From NCBI RefSeq assembly GCF_034259205.1, contig NZ_CP139487.1, positions 3,782,001 to 3,846,000 of the forward strand: a stretch of 64,000 nt of DNA, given 5' to 3'. The position numbers and the translations under genes were made by a program. Below are positions 43,305-51,353 of this stretch, in pieces. Under the pieces are notes generated by a model. That model saw nothing but the letters and a program-made list of their open reading frames with translations, did not search any database and was not told where the DNA came from. Each line of letters starts with the position of its first letter. Positions within the stretch are counted from its first letter, which is position 1. This stretch comes from Peredibacter starrii (GTDB lineage Bacteria > Bdellovibrionota > Bacteriovoracia > Bacteriovoracales > Bacteriovoracaceae).

Positions 43305-43745
43305 ATGAGGCTTTCAGGACTTCTTTGTTTAATCATTTTAGCTGGTTGCGCTCAAAAAGCCGTAAAGACCCCGGCCGCACCTGCACCCTCTCCTTACGCT
43401 TCGGCCTCGATGGCCAAAGGAAAAATCACTGCCTCCGCTGTTAAAACCATCACTGACCAAGATATTTGCATCGTCATCACTCTCCACTCCAAGGGAACTC
43501 GATCTGAAGCAGTTCAGCCTTTTAACTGGATGGCGGCAGTAGTGGACCAAAAATCTCAGTATCATCTATTAACCATCAATCAACGTGACCCGGCCTCTGT
43601 TCCAGTTGGAAAAAAGAGAACCTGGAGTCACACTCTTCGAACCTGTGCATCTCGCGCGCGCATGCAAGATGTGAAAAGATTAGTTTTGACTCCTAAGGAG
43701 CTCCCCTTTAAAAATGAGGAAGAACTTCAACTAAATTGGAACTAA
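43305..43745 (+). CDS. Small lipoprotein
   Basis: 146 residues. MRLSGLLCLIILAGC gives lipobox LAGC. The mature part starts with an Ala/Pro-rich linker and continues in beta-rich segments (DICIVITLHSKG, MAAVVDQKSQYHLLTI, KRTWSHTLRTCASRAR). Three Cys in the mature chain including the lipidated one. AGGAGGAAAG lies before the start. The stop overlaps the next start (TAATG), so it is co-translated with the TM2 protein. Not assigned to a family. Confidence 0.7.
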   Translation: MRLSGLLCLIILAGCAQKAVKTPAAPAPSPYASASMAKGKITASAVKTITDQDICIVITLHSKGTRSEAVQPFNWMAAVVDQKSQYHLLTINQRDPASVPVGKKRTWSHTLRTCASRARMQDVKRLVLTPKELPFKNEEELQLNWN

Positions 43746-44143
43746 TGGAAGAACGCGCATCAACTCACTCAATCCCACTAGGTTATTTACTTTGGATTTT
43801 CGGTTTCACAGGATCTCATCGTTTCTATTACGGCAAGACTTGGACTGGAATTTTATACTACTGTACATTTGGTTTACTGGGCGTAGGTTGGATCATCGAT
43901 TTCTTTCTCATTCCAGGTATGGAGCGTGAATCTAATCGCAAATTCGCACCCGGACGCTATGACTACAGTGTGGCATGGCTACTTCTCACCTTCTTAGGGA
44001 TTTTCGGTGTTCACCGGTTTTACCTTGGAAAATGGGTCTCAGGAATTATCTGGCTCTGTACAGGTGGACTCTTGGGAGTTGGCTGGGTCTATGATTTTAT
44101 CAACATGAACGAAATAGTTAACGAACAAAATTTACTGAAATAA
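43745..44143 (+). CDS. TM2-domain protein with two TM2 units
   Basis: 132 residues from the ATG at 43745, whose A is also the last base of the preceding TAA stop. Two copies of the TM2 motif: GYLLWIFGFTGSHRFYYGKTWTGI...LLGVGWIIDFFLIP (about 14-58) and LLTFLGIFGVHRFYLGKWVSGI...LLGVGWVYDFINM (about 80-123). Each has two hydrophobic helices separated by the short HRFYxGK turn. TM2 proteins are small membrane proteins of unclear function. A bidirectional terminator hairpin follows the stop. Confidence 0.85.
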   Translation: MEERASTHSIPLGYLLWIFGFTGSHRFYYGKTWTGILYYCTFGLLGVGWIIDFFLIPGMERESNRKFAPGRYDYSVAWLLLTFLGIFGVHRFYLGKWVSGIIWLCTGGLLGVGWVYDFINMNEIVNEQNLLK

Positions 44144-44145
44144 AA

Positions 44146-44170
44146 AAGGGCCCGTTTATTTCGGGCCCTT
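44146..44170. terminator. Bidirectional terminator between TM2 and TerC genes
   Basis: AAGGGCCCG / CGGGCCCTT with a seven-base loop. A-rich sequence precedes and T-rich sequence follows, so it can act on both strands. It lies between convergent stops at 44143 and 44177. Confidence 0.75.
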
Positions 44171-44176
44171 CTTATT

Positions 44177-45109
44177 TTAAGCATTCTTTGCTTTCTTACG
44201 ATTACTCCAGATAGACAGAAGTACCGAACCAAGAAGTACCGTGAAAATCACGGCCATGGTTACGGCCACTGGCATATGGAACCAGTGGATGATGAGCATC
44301 TTCGCTCCAATGAACATCAGGATAAGGGCAAGACCATACTTTAAGTAATGGAACATGTCCGCAAAGCCTTTCAAAGCAAAGTATAGAGAACGAAGTCCCA
44401 GGATCGCAAATACGTTAGACGTAAACACCAGGAACGGATCATTCGTAATACCAATAATTGCCGGGATTGAATCAATCGCGAACACTAGATCCGAAAACTC
44501 TACGAAGATCAATGTAATGAAAAGCGGAGTAATCATCCAAGCTCCGTTGAGCTTCACGAAGAACTTATCATCATGGAAGTGTGGAGTCGTCGGGAAGATT
44601 TTCTTCGTCCAGTTAATCACCCAGCTCTTCTCAAGATCATGATCGTCGGCATGAGGCATAAGCATCTTGATTCCAGAGTAAACCAGGAACGCACCGAAGA
44701 TGTAGATGACCCATTCGAACTTGGTAAGGATCGCAATACCCGCCCAAATAAAGAAGGCGCGCATAATAAGAGCACCTAAGATACCGTAGAATAGGACCTT
44801 ATGTTGGTACTGATTCGGAATTTTAAAGAATCCGAAGATCAACAAGAACACAAAGAGGTTGTCCACGGACAGAGACTTCTCAATGACGTAACCGGTGAGG
44901 AACAACATAAAATCTTCCTGGCCACGCCAGTAAAGAATGATGACCGCAAAGGCCAGCGCGAGTGCAATCCAGACACCTGACCAGATGATGGATTCTTTAA
45001 ACCCGACAGTGTGGGACTTCTTGTGGAAGACCCCTAGATCCAGGAGAAGCACGAGTAGAATAAAGATAACAAATCCTACCCAGACAGCGAGAGACGTTTC
45101 ATGATACAT
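44177..45109 (-). CDS. TerC-family integral membrane protein
   Basis: 310 residues with about seven to nine helices. Family features: KSLSVDNLFVFLLIF with the conserved Asp, LFITLIFVEFSDLVFAIDSIPAIIGITNDPFLVFTSNVFAILGLRSLYFAL, and DMFHYLKYGLALILMFIGAKML. TerC proteins have been linked to tellurite resistance and to metal homeostasis or co-translational metal loading (for example Mn export in YkoY/Alx). The alx/ykoY leader RNA often found upstream was not recognised here. Ribosome-binding site GAGGAAAA precedes the start. Confidence 0.9.
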   Translation of the reverse strand: MYHETSLAVWVGFVIFILLVLLLDLGVFHKKSHTVGFKESIIWSGVWIALALAFAVIILYWRGQEDFMLFLTGYVIEKSLSVDNLFVFLLIFGFFKIPNQYQHKVLFYGILGALIMRAFFIWAGIAILTKFEWVIYIFGAFLVYSGIKMLMPHADDHDLEKSWVINWTKKIFPTTPHFHDDKFFVKLNGAWMITPLFITLIFVEFSDLVFAIDSIPAIIGITNDPFLVFTSNVFAILGLRSLYFALKGFADMFHYLKYGLALILMFIGAKMLIIHWFHMPVAVTMAVIFTVLLGSVLLSIWSNRKKAKNA

Positions 45110-45277
45110 AATTTTTCCTCAAACGATTTGTTACTCTATATTCTATTAAGCAGCCAAATAAATTGGACATAAAAATGTGCTGCAGCATCAGTTTCAAAGG
45201 CCAGCAGACAACATACAACAGCTTGCTTTCAGCGCAAATTCACTTATTATGAAGGTGTTATTAACCTTGGATTAAGA

Positions 45278-45865
45278 ATGAGTGCTCGTCTTGTCAGTGC
45301 CTTAGAGGAAGTTCGCGATTTACCCCAGATAACTTTGGGCAAAATCGTTGAACACGTTGAAGGTGAAGCACTTCTGATCCTCTGCTTAGTGGCAATCCTT
45401 CCCTTCATGCAGCCCATCCCGATTCCAGGTCTTTCAAGTGTTCTGGGGCTGATTGTTCTTCTTCAAGGAATCGGACTCATGTTTTGGAGCAGGCCTCTTT
45501 TGACTAAGAAGTTAAGAGAAGTGAACATCACTCACGAGAAGTTTGAGATGATCTATAAGGCGGCGGTAAAGTTTAGCCGTTTTACTTCAAAGATCTCCGC
45601 CTACAAACATCCTATTACGAATACTCGAGTGAGCCACATTATCTGTGGTCTGGCGATCACACTTTCGGCCGCCTTTCTTTCTTTGCCATTACCGATTCCC
45701 TTCTCGAATCTCATTCCGGCATTAAGCATTTTTATGATCTGTGTGGGACTTTTGGAGGAAGATATTATTCTGATTCTGATCGGCCACGGCATCACCATCA
45801 CGGTTATGTGGATGGCGATGCTTTCGTATGCCTTACTTAAAGAACAAATTCAAAACTGGCTTTAG
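45278..45865 (+). CDS. ExoD-like (exopolysaccharide synthesis ExoD) membrane protein
   Basis: 195 residues. Family pattern: LPQITLGKIVEHVEGEALLILCLVAILPFMQPIPIPGLSSVLGLIVLLQGIGLMF, and late LSLPLPIPFSNLIPALSIFMICVGLLEEDIILILIGHGITI, with the paired proline-rich PIPIP / LPLPIPFSN motifs. Four to five helices. ExoD was found in Sinorhizobium exopolysaccharide mutants but the molecular activity is unsettled. It overlaps the convergent small secreted gene by 4 nt (TTAG). Confidence 0.82.
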   Translation: MSARLVSALEEVRDLPQITLGKIVEHVEGEALLILCLVAILPFMQPIPIPGLSSVLGLIVLLQGIGLMFWSRPLLTKKLREVNITHEKFEMIYKAAVKFSRFTSKISAYKHPITNTRVSHIICGLAITLSAAFLSLPLPIPFSNLIPALSIFMICVGLLEEDIILILIGHGITITVMWMAMLSYALLKEQIQNWL

Positions 45866-46098
45866 TGAGCGTCATCTAGTGAGCAACCTGTGTTGCCGCT
45901 AAGAGAGATTGTCTCTTCTTTGATTTCGATTGGCTTCTTCGCCTTATCATCGCAATCTTCTTCTTTCTTTTGAGACTTAGCTGTTTCTTTTTTTGCAGCT
46001 TCCATTTCTTTTTGAACAGGTGCCGCTCTCTTCGTAGCAGTTGGGGCAGCATAAACAGCAGATGAAGCGACAAGAGCTAGAACGATAAAGAATTTCAT
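45862..46098 (-). CDS. Small secreted hypothetical protein
   Basis: 78 residues. MKFFIVLALVASSAVYAAP is a signal peptide. The mature chain is a lysine/glutamate-rich stretch (EMEAAKKETAKSQKKEED) with a likely helix, then a short polar tail with two Cys (EEDCDDK and TGCSLDD). Downstream of the SDR by two bases, on the same strand, so likely co-transcribed. Not recognised. Confidence 0.6.
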   Translation of the reverse strand: MKFFIVLALVASSAVYAAPTATKRAAPVQKEMEAAKKETAKSQKKEEDCDDKAKKPIEIKEETISLSGNTGCSLDDAH

Positions 46099-46100
46099 GA

Positions 46101-46853
46101 TTACTCCTTACTATAATTTACGGCCTTGAAGCTCATAAAGGCCCGGTACCAGGTACGAGGGAGCATTCCAAGGATACGAACAATGGTTGCGAAGAAAAAT
46201 GGAAATGCATAGACCATTTTCTTTTTCTCAATGGCATGTGCGATTTTTTCAGCGGCCTTTGGCGCTGACATAATAAACGGCATTTTGTGGTGATTTGATT
46301 GAGTAAGTGGTGTGTCCACAAAACCCGGACAGATCGAGGTTACATTGATGCCGAACTGACGAAGATCCAGATGCAGAGACTCGCAATACTTCTGAACTGC
46401 TGCCTTTGTAGCACTGTAAGCGGAAACACCAGGAAGACCGTTGTAACCGGCGATGGAAGAGATCGCCACCAGCTGGCCTTTGCTTCTTGGGACCATTACG
46501 TCCAGAGCGGCTTCAAAGGCATACATAACACCCAGAAAGTTCACATGGACCATTTTATAGCTCCAATCGAAATCCGGGATTTTAGTCTTAAATTTATAGC
46601 CGATTCCGGCATTGGCGATGAGGAGATCCAGGCCAATAGACTTAGAAAAGTCCGCAATGGCGGCCTTTAATTCAGCTCGATTAGCGACGTCCACCTGATA
46701 AAAGGCGATTTGGTCCTTCTCAGTCTGAAAGTTATCATCGAATTTTGTTTTATCTCGACCGCAAACCCCGACTTTCCAGCCCTTTTTGGCGTAAAGTTTG
46801 GCGAGCTCCATGCCCATTCCGGTGGTTCCGCCGGTGATGAAAACAGCTTTCAT
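46101..46853 (-). CDS. SDR-family NAD(P)-dependent oxidoreductase
   Basis: 250 residues, classical SDR. TGGTTGMG near the N-terminus binds the nucleotide, ANAGIGY is the NNAG-like loop, and SSIAGYNGLPGVSAYSATKAAV contains catalytic Ser, Tyr and Lys (YxxxK). PGFVDTPL follows. The C-terminal 40 residues (FPFFFATIVRILGMLPRTWYRAFMSF) are hydrophobic, suggesting membrane association as in lipid-acting SDRs. AAAAAGGA precedes the ATG. Substrate is unknown. Confidence 0.9.
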   Translation of the reverse strand: MKAVFITGGTTGMGMELAKLYAKKGWKVGVCGRDKTKFDDNFQTEKDQIAFYQVDVANRAELKAAIADFSKSIGLDLLIANAGIGYKFKTKIPDFDWSYKMVHVNFLGVMYAFEAALDVMVPRSKGQLVAISSIAGYNGLPGVSAYSATKAAVQKYCESLHLDLRQFGINVTSICPGFVDTPLTQSNHHKMPFIMSAPKAAEKIAHAIEKKKMVYAFPFFFATIVRILGMLPRTWYRAFMSFKAVNYSKE

Positions 46854-46989
46854 TTAAAATCCTTTTTAAGTCTCAAAATTCTAGCACGATTTGGGATTCC
46901 CAACTACGATGCCGCACCTCAAAAAAAGATTTTTTGAGTATTTATCCTTGACGAGAACACGCCGGGTCTTTATATTTGTTGAACATTCT

Positions 46990-47066
46990 GGGGGAGTAGT
47001 TAAGTTGGTTATAACGTCTGCCTGTCACGCAGAAGGCCGCGGGTTCGAGTCCCGTCTCTCCCGCCA
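46990..47066 (+). tRNA. tRNA-Asp (anticodon GTC)
   Basis: Acceptor GGGGGAG/CTCTCCC (one G-U pair), discriminator G and an encoded CCA. The anticodon loop CTGTCAC gives GTC. T arm CGGG-TTCGAGT-CCCG is canonical. 77 nt including CCA. Confidence 0.95.
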
Positions 47067-47087
47067 TCTTTATTTCAGAATTAAATC

Positions 47088-47118
47088 AAAGGTCATCGAA
47101 AGATGACCTTTTTTTTTG
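47088..47118 (+). terminator. Terminator after tRNA-Asp
   Basis: AAGGTCATC / GATGACCTT stem closed by a GAAA tetraloop, followed by a run of T. Confidence 0.9.
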
Positions 47119-47200
47119 CCTACGAATTTCTTTTACTTAAGTTGAACTCTTACCCCAAGCTAGCATAAAAAGACTCAAAAACTATCCTTGAGGAATATAT

Positions 47201-47863
47201 ATGAGAACGCTTTTGGTTTCTGCACTTTTACTCATCTCTTCGACAACATTTGCCAAGGGCAGATGCCTGGATGACTTTAGAGAAATGGAAGACCTTTCCC
47301 AGGTAATGATTAATCAGAACATCCCTAAAACATTGCGGGAACTATCTCTCATCAGCTCATTACATCAGTTGAATCAGAATTTTAAGAAGGCCTATGATGC
47401 AGTTGATATGAAACAGAAGATCAACCTTCTACATCAATGGAGAAATGAGACTCTGAATTACAAATCTCAGACCTTAAATACTTGGATCGAATTTCAAAGA
47501 GAATCCAATTACATTGGTCACGTGGCCAGTAATGTTTTTTTCTGCCTTGATGATAATCACGCTGGAGTTTGTAAAACAGCAGTCGAGGATGTTTCCGTTC
47601 AACAAACCAAAATAAACAAACAATATTTCGAATTAATGAGAGGCATTCTCGGTGCGTATGATTCTCTTGATAACTTCTTTCAGAGGGCAATTGAAACTTT
47701 ATCCAAGGGTGAAGAGGTCAATGAGTCAGAATTTTTGAATTCATTAAAAAAAATTGAAGATATGGGCAATTTGCATTCTTCTTATTGGAATGCACGTCCA
47801 AGCCTCTCTACGCAATTAACGAATGCCGTAACTGGTGCAAAAAGTTGCCTGACAGAAAACTAA
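47201..47863 (+). CDS. Secreted hypothetical protein
   Basis: 220 residues. MRTLLVSALLLISSTTFA is a Sec signal cut before KGRC. The mature chain is helical and polar, with four Cys (RCLDDF, FFCLDDNHAGVCK, KSCLTEN at the end). GAGGAATATAT precedes the start. A strong hairpin follows the stop (47865-47902), so it is a single-gene unit. Not recognised. Confidence 0.7.
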   Translation: MRTLLVSALLLISSTTFAKGRCLDDFREMEDLSQVMINQNIPKTLRELSLISSLHQLNQNFKKAYDAVDMKQKINLLHQWRNETLNYKSQTLNTWIEFQRESNYIGHVASNVFFCLDDNHAGVCKTAVEDVSVQQTKINKQYFELMRGILGAYDSLDNFFQRAIETLSKGEEVNESEFLNSLKKIEDMGNLHSSYWNARPSLSTQLTNAVTGAKSCLTEN

Positions 47864-47864
47864 A

Positions 47865-47910
47865 TTATAATAAGGGCCATCGAATGGTGGCCCTTATTAT
47901 AATTTTTCTT
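47865..47910 (+). terminator. Strong hairpin terminator
   Basis: A 14-bp perfect stem, TTATAATAAGGGCC (47865-47878) with GGCCCTTATTATAA (47889-47902), followed by a T run. Symmetric enough to act in both directions. Confidence 0.8.
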
Positions 47911-48114
47911 AATCGCAAATTTACAATATCTAATCTTAAGAGCTCGGAAGTTTTTTCCTATATCTAATTCGCCTCTAATACTCTTTAAAATGAAATTTTC
48001 ATTCATTCCTAAATTTAAATTTAGGAATATCAAATATCAAGCTTCAGAAAACGCCACACTTGCCCACTTCAATTATTCAGACAAAATATAAGAAATAAAT
48101 TGAATGAGGTTTTA

Positions 48115-48651
48115 ATGTCTCTGAAGTTAATAATGATCCCATTGATGGCCCTCTTTCTGCTAATAAGTTGTAACAAAAAAGACGATGATGATGGAATGTC
48201 ATGCTCCTTTTATGAAGAACACTTTGGTGGAATTTATTCAGCAACTTTTGTACCTGGCGAGAAGGCCGCTCAGCGTTTCAAGCTTACAAGGAGTACAGCT
48301 CTCACCAAAATTACTCTTGAAATGGATTTACTTACTTCTCAAAGCATAACAATGTCTGTTCACCAGGGAGGAAATGGAAGTCCTACAGGATCAACAAGGG
48401 TTGCCCAATCTACAATCGTTTCCAGTTCAGTCAGTAATACAGGAAAAGTAAGTTTTAACTTTAATGGAAGCAGACTTTCATCTGGCACCGACTATTATTT
48501 AATCCTTGAGAGCACTGGGGGAAATTTTGAAATGACGATGCAGTATCGATCTTTCTTCGACATTTATGGTGAAGTCTGGGAATACAGTTCTTCAACTTGG
48601 AATGATGACCCCGATTATGACTTCTCATTCTCGATGAATGGAGGTTGTTGA
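48115..48651 (+). CDS. Lipoprotein with a possible jelly-roll-like domain
   Basis: 178 residues from the ATG at 48115 (GAGGT upstream). MSLKLIMIPLMALFLLISC is a lipoprotein signal (lipobox LISC). A short Asp-rich stretch (KKDDDDG) follows the lipid anchor; Asp at +2 or nearby influences inner versus outer-membrane sorting in some bacteria, here +2 is Asn. The body is Ser/Thr-rich beta structure (RFKLTRSTALTKITLEMDLL, TDYYLILESTGGNFEMTMQYRS), resembling a small jelly-roll or galactose-binding-like fold, but no named family was recognised. Abuts the convergent NTF2-like gene at 48651/48652. Confidence 0.65.
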   Translation: MSLKLIMIPLMALFLLISCNKKDDDDGMSCSFYEEHFGGIYSATFVPGEKAAQRFKLTRSTALTKITLEMDLLTSQSITMSVHQGGNGSPTGSTRVAQSTIVSSSVSNTGKVSFNFNGSRLSSGTDYYLILESTGGNFEMTMQYRSFFDIYGEVWEYSSSTWNDDPDYDFSFSMNGGC

Positions 48652-48996
48652 TTAGGAATATAATCTTTCAAACGAAAGCTTGTCCCAATACCCTCTCTGC
48701 AGTTTAATCTTCCCATCGAGGATGTGAAAGAACCCACATCCTCTGAACCCCTTCGGATCCTTCCATTCTAGAATCGCCCACTCTCCATCTGAAAAAATAT
48801 TCTCCACAATACAAACCATCTCAGCAGAACCAAACTCTCTTAAAAACATCTGACGAATATTTTCTTTACCCTCAACGGGAGTCAGTGCCACTTGATGATT
48901 GATAGCGTCTTGGTGATAAAGCTCAGCGATACCATTCGCATCGGCCTTATTGAAAAGTTCTAACCACTTTAAAAGTACTTCTTTTGGAGTCTGCAT
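48652..48996 (-). CDS. NTF2-like / SnoaL-like small protein
   Basis: 114 residues. EVLLKWLELFNKADANGIAELYHQDAINHQ and GKENIRQMFLREFGSAEMVCIVENIFSDGEWAILEWKDPKGFRGCGFFHILDGKIKLQRGYWDKLSF fit the cone-shaped NTF2-like fold used by SnoaL cyclases, ketosteroid isomerases and many small uncharacterised enzymes. The pocket's ligand cannot be inferred. Single gene, abutting the convergent lipoprotein. Confidence 0.85.
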   Translation of the reverse strand: MQTPKEVLLKWLELFNKADANGIAELYHQDAINHQVALTPVEGKENIRQMFLREFGSAEMVCIVENIFSDGEWAILEWKDPKGFRGCGFFHILDGKIKLQRGYWDKLSFERLYS

Positions 48997-49049
48997 TATT
49001 CACCTCGTCGCTTCTTTACATCAGAAGTCACAACTGATTTATTTACCCT

Positions 49050-49703
49050 ATGAAAAACGCCATCGCCTTCCTAAAAAAACTTAAAAAGAACAACAAGACT
49101 GAATGGATGCATGCTCACAAGGATGAATATCTTGTGGCCAAGAAAGAGTTTGAATTTCTGGTTCAGGAAATTATCGCACGCATCAGTGAATGGGACTCGC
49201 GCCTTCCCTTCCTAGAGCCCAAAAACTGCACTTTCAGAATTAATCGCGACATCCGTTTCAGCGACGATAAGCGACCTTATAAGACCCATATGGGTGCTTA
49301 CTTCTCATACGGTGGTAAAAAGAGTGATCTTCCTGGCTACTACCTTCACGTAGCACCAGAAGAGGTTTTCGTAGCTGGCGGTGTATGGATGCCTGAGGCC
49401 CCAAGCCTTTTAAAGCTTCGACGTCATATTATGAATTCAGGTGATGATTTAGAGGCCATATTGAAGGATAAGGCCTTTAAAAAGACCTTCGGATCTCTAG
49501 GCATGGACAGTGCTCTTACTCGTCCGCCTAAGGGCTTTTCAGCGGACACTCCTCATATCGATCTAATTAAGCTTAAAAGCTTTGTGGTGACGAAGAAGCT
49601 AGATGTAAGTGATGTGATGAAACCGGGATTTGGAAAGCTGGTAGATAAGAATTTTAAATTGATGAAGCCATTGAACGATTTCTTGTACGAGGGATCAGTA
49701 TAG
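49050..49703 (+). CDS. DUF2461 family protein
   Basis: 217 residues. FLKKLKKNNKTEWMHAHKDEYLVAKKEFEFLVQEII near the start and FRINRDIRFSDDKRPYKTHMGAYFS with the GGYYLHVAPEEVFVAGGVWMPEAPSLLKLR-like segment match DUF2461 (TIGR02453). These are widespread proteins of unknown function. The start has no clear ribosome-binding site. The 22-base gap to the convergent small gene is short and contains GGGGCCC. Confidence 0.85.
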   Translation: MKNAIAFLKKLKKNNKTEWMHAHKDEYLVAKKEFEFLVQEIIARISEWDSRLPFLEPKNCTFRINRDIRFSDDKRPYKTHMGAYFSYGGKKSDLPGYYLHVAPEEVFVAGGVWMPEAPSLLKLRRHIMNSGDDLEAILKDKAFKKTFGSLGMDSALTRPPKGFSADTPHIDLIKLKSFVVTKKLDVSDVMKPGFGKLVDKNFKLMKPLNDFLYEGSV

Positions 49704-49724
49704 GGGCCCTATGCGGCCCACATT

Positions 49725-49934
49725 CTACGATTCATCTAAGTATTTTTTGAAACCCAAAAAAGCTATTAAGGCCAGTGCAGTCGTTCCTACGGCGGCATAC
49801 ATATTACCCGTTAAATTTCCCGCTGTAGCAATTCCAAAAGCGGCAAACGCAGAATAAGTTCCAATCGCCGCGGAACCATCTGCTGAAGCTAAATTCATAG
49901 CTGCTACTTTTGTCTTTGTTACTTTATTCGACAT
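49725..49934 (-). CDS. Small hydrophobic membrane protein
   Basis: 69 residues from the ATG at 49934, preceded by GGAGGTACGT, a strong ribosome-binding site (an in-frame start at 49970 is less likely). Polar start (MSNKVTKTKVAAMNLASADG) followed by two hydrophobic, Gly/Ala-rich helices (GTYSAFAAFGIATAG and YAAVGTTALALIAFLGF) and a short charged end (KKYLDES). No Cys. Too small for me to place in a family; could be a holin-like, small-channel or regulatory protein. Confidence 0.65.
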   Translation of the reverse strand: MSNKVTKTKVAAMNLASADGSAAIGTYSAFAAFGIATAGNLTGNMYAAVGTTALALIAFLGFKKYLDES

Positions 49935-50071
49935 ACGTACCTCCATGGGAAGTCCTAAGAGTAAGTCCAAAAGAAGGATTTATTTCAAAAGAAATAACAA
50001 AAAGAGACAATTCAATAGGATACAGTTTTTTGTTTAGAAAACAGATACTTCCATAAGTATTGGAAGTTAGA

Positions 50072-50096
50072 AAAGAGCCACATATCAGTGGCTCTA
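50072..50096 (-). terminator. Hairpin at the 3' end of the barrel-like gene
   Basis: AGAGCCAC / GTGGCTCT with a six-base loop, followed on the minus strand by a short T run. It overlaps the stop codon at 50094-50096. A second perfect hairpin ACTTCCA/TGGAAGT lies at 50047-50067. Confidence 0.7.
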
Positions 50097-50954
50097 TAAG
50101 ACTCTTCCGAAGATCATGAACCCCAAGGCCAGGGTCTCGTTACGAATGTTTCTTTCATCCATTGCTCGAAGATAAGGCATGAAAGTCCAGTGATGAATGG
50201 GACTAACACCTACTCCTGCGGTGATGTAAGAGTGATAGCGCTTAAAGAAATTGGCATCACGATGTTTAGCATTCGAACTATCATGGGGGGTTAAGTGCTG
50301 CATATCGATTTCATAACCAATCTGAGAACTCCAACGGTCTGTAAAACTATAGCTCATGATCGAGCGCAGATTGAAACGATAGCGTTCGATAGTCGATTCA
50401 GGTTTGAAGTCATAATAAGTAAAACTCGACCAATGAAGAAGGCGCCAATTATCAGAGAGCGCCCAGTTTAACCAGTTCGTGAAAACATAAAAATGATCGA
50501 CCTTCTCATTGTCTCTTGTCTTCACACTCCAGGCCTGACGGTAGGTCGTCGAGATGCCATAATCCAGAGACTGGTTCTTCACAATCGTTCGATAAAAACC
50601 AAGATCCCAATCATCCATCATCATTGTGTGATGATCTTGCTCAGGTCTTAGATCTCCAGGATCACCCATTGCCGTCACAAATCTTGGAACAATGAAGAGA
50701 TCATTTTGTCCCACGAGATTAATACGAGAGTTAAAAGAGTGATACATTGCCACTGGCTCTCGGTTCTTCGTTCCTTGATCTGAGATTTCATTGTCGTCCC
50801 ACTTCTTTATCGAGGGACCTGTTGCAAAGTTCATGTAACCGATTTTCATTCGAGAACGAAGTCTTTCCCATGAAGGAAAATTGAAATCAATTGTGGAAGT
50901 CGATTGTGCCCAAAGATTTGTGGTCACAAAAAAGAGAAGTAAAAAAAATTTCAT
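50094..50954 (-). CDS. Secreted beta-rich protein, probable outer-membrane barrel
   Basis: 286 residues from the ATG at 50954 (MKFFLLLFFVTTNLWAQ is a signal peptide; the longer in-frame reading would place it inside). The mature part alternates aromatic and polar residues in short strands: YRFNLRSIMSYSF, DRWSSQIGYEIDM, HSYITAGVGVSP, TFMPYLRAMDERN, and ends LALGFMIFGRVL. The pattern suits a 10- to 14-strand outer-membrane barrel (MipA/DUF2490-like in general appearance), though it does not end in Phe. Ribosome-binding site not clear. Confidence 0.65.
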   Translation of the reverse strand: MKFFLLLFFVTTNLWAQSTSTIDFNFPSWERLRSRMKIGYMNFATGPSIKKWDDNEISDQGTKNREPVAMYHSFNSRINLVGQNDLFIVPRFVTAMGDPGDLRPEQDHHTMMMDDWDLGFYRTIVKNQSLDYGISTTYRQAWSVKTRDNEKVDHFYVFTNWLNWALSDNWRLLHWSSFTYYDFKPESTIERYRFNLRSIMSYSFTDRWSSQIGYEIDMQHLTPHDSSNAKHRDANFFKRYHSYITAGVGVSPIHHWTFMPYLRAMDERNIRNETLALGFMIFGRVL

Positions 50955-51353
50955 GTGAGAGTTTCCCGCTGTAGGTTTCCCCCTTCTATCGAGGAAAAAT
51001 AATTTCAGAAACATTTTTTTTTACGAATGAAACTTTCACATGAAAACTTAACGAGAGTGGAATGTTTGTGAAAAAAACTTAATTGCAGGATTAAAATAAA
51101 ACCATACAAACTCTTCTCCCCATCACTGCTCTATACTTTTCCGGAATTCCCTTGTCCTTAGAACTCTAAATTTCTCTTAAGTCTTACAGGGCCTATTTCA
51201 GTCTTTCTACTGAAGAGTGTCCCTCTAATTTTTAAGTTTTTCTTAGCAACTTCCCAACTTCTGCCCGATTTTGAACTCCTTAAGGATTTCTTTAGGTGGT
51301 TTTAAAAAACTTACACACCACCTTCCATCAAAAAAAACGCTATAATCCTGCGC
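50955..51353. other. Gene-free promoter region between divergent genes
   Basis: About 400 bases without a convincing gene: AT-rich, with T and A runs. The right end carries TATAAT (51341-51346) for the kinase gene at 51354. No palindrome longer than about seven bases was seen by eye. Confidence 0.5.
51341..51346 (+). promoter_or_regulatory. -10 TATAAT placed for a leaderless transcript of the sensor kinase
   Basis: TATAAT is followed by CCTGCGC and the ATG at 51354, with no Shine-Dalgarno. The -35 region (TTACAC at 51311-51316 is too far) is weak. Confidence 0.45.
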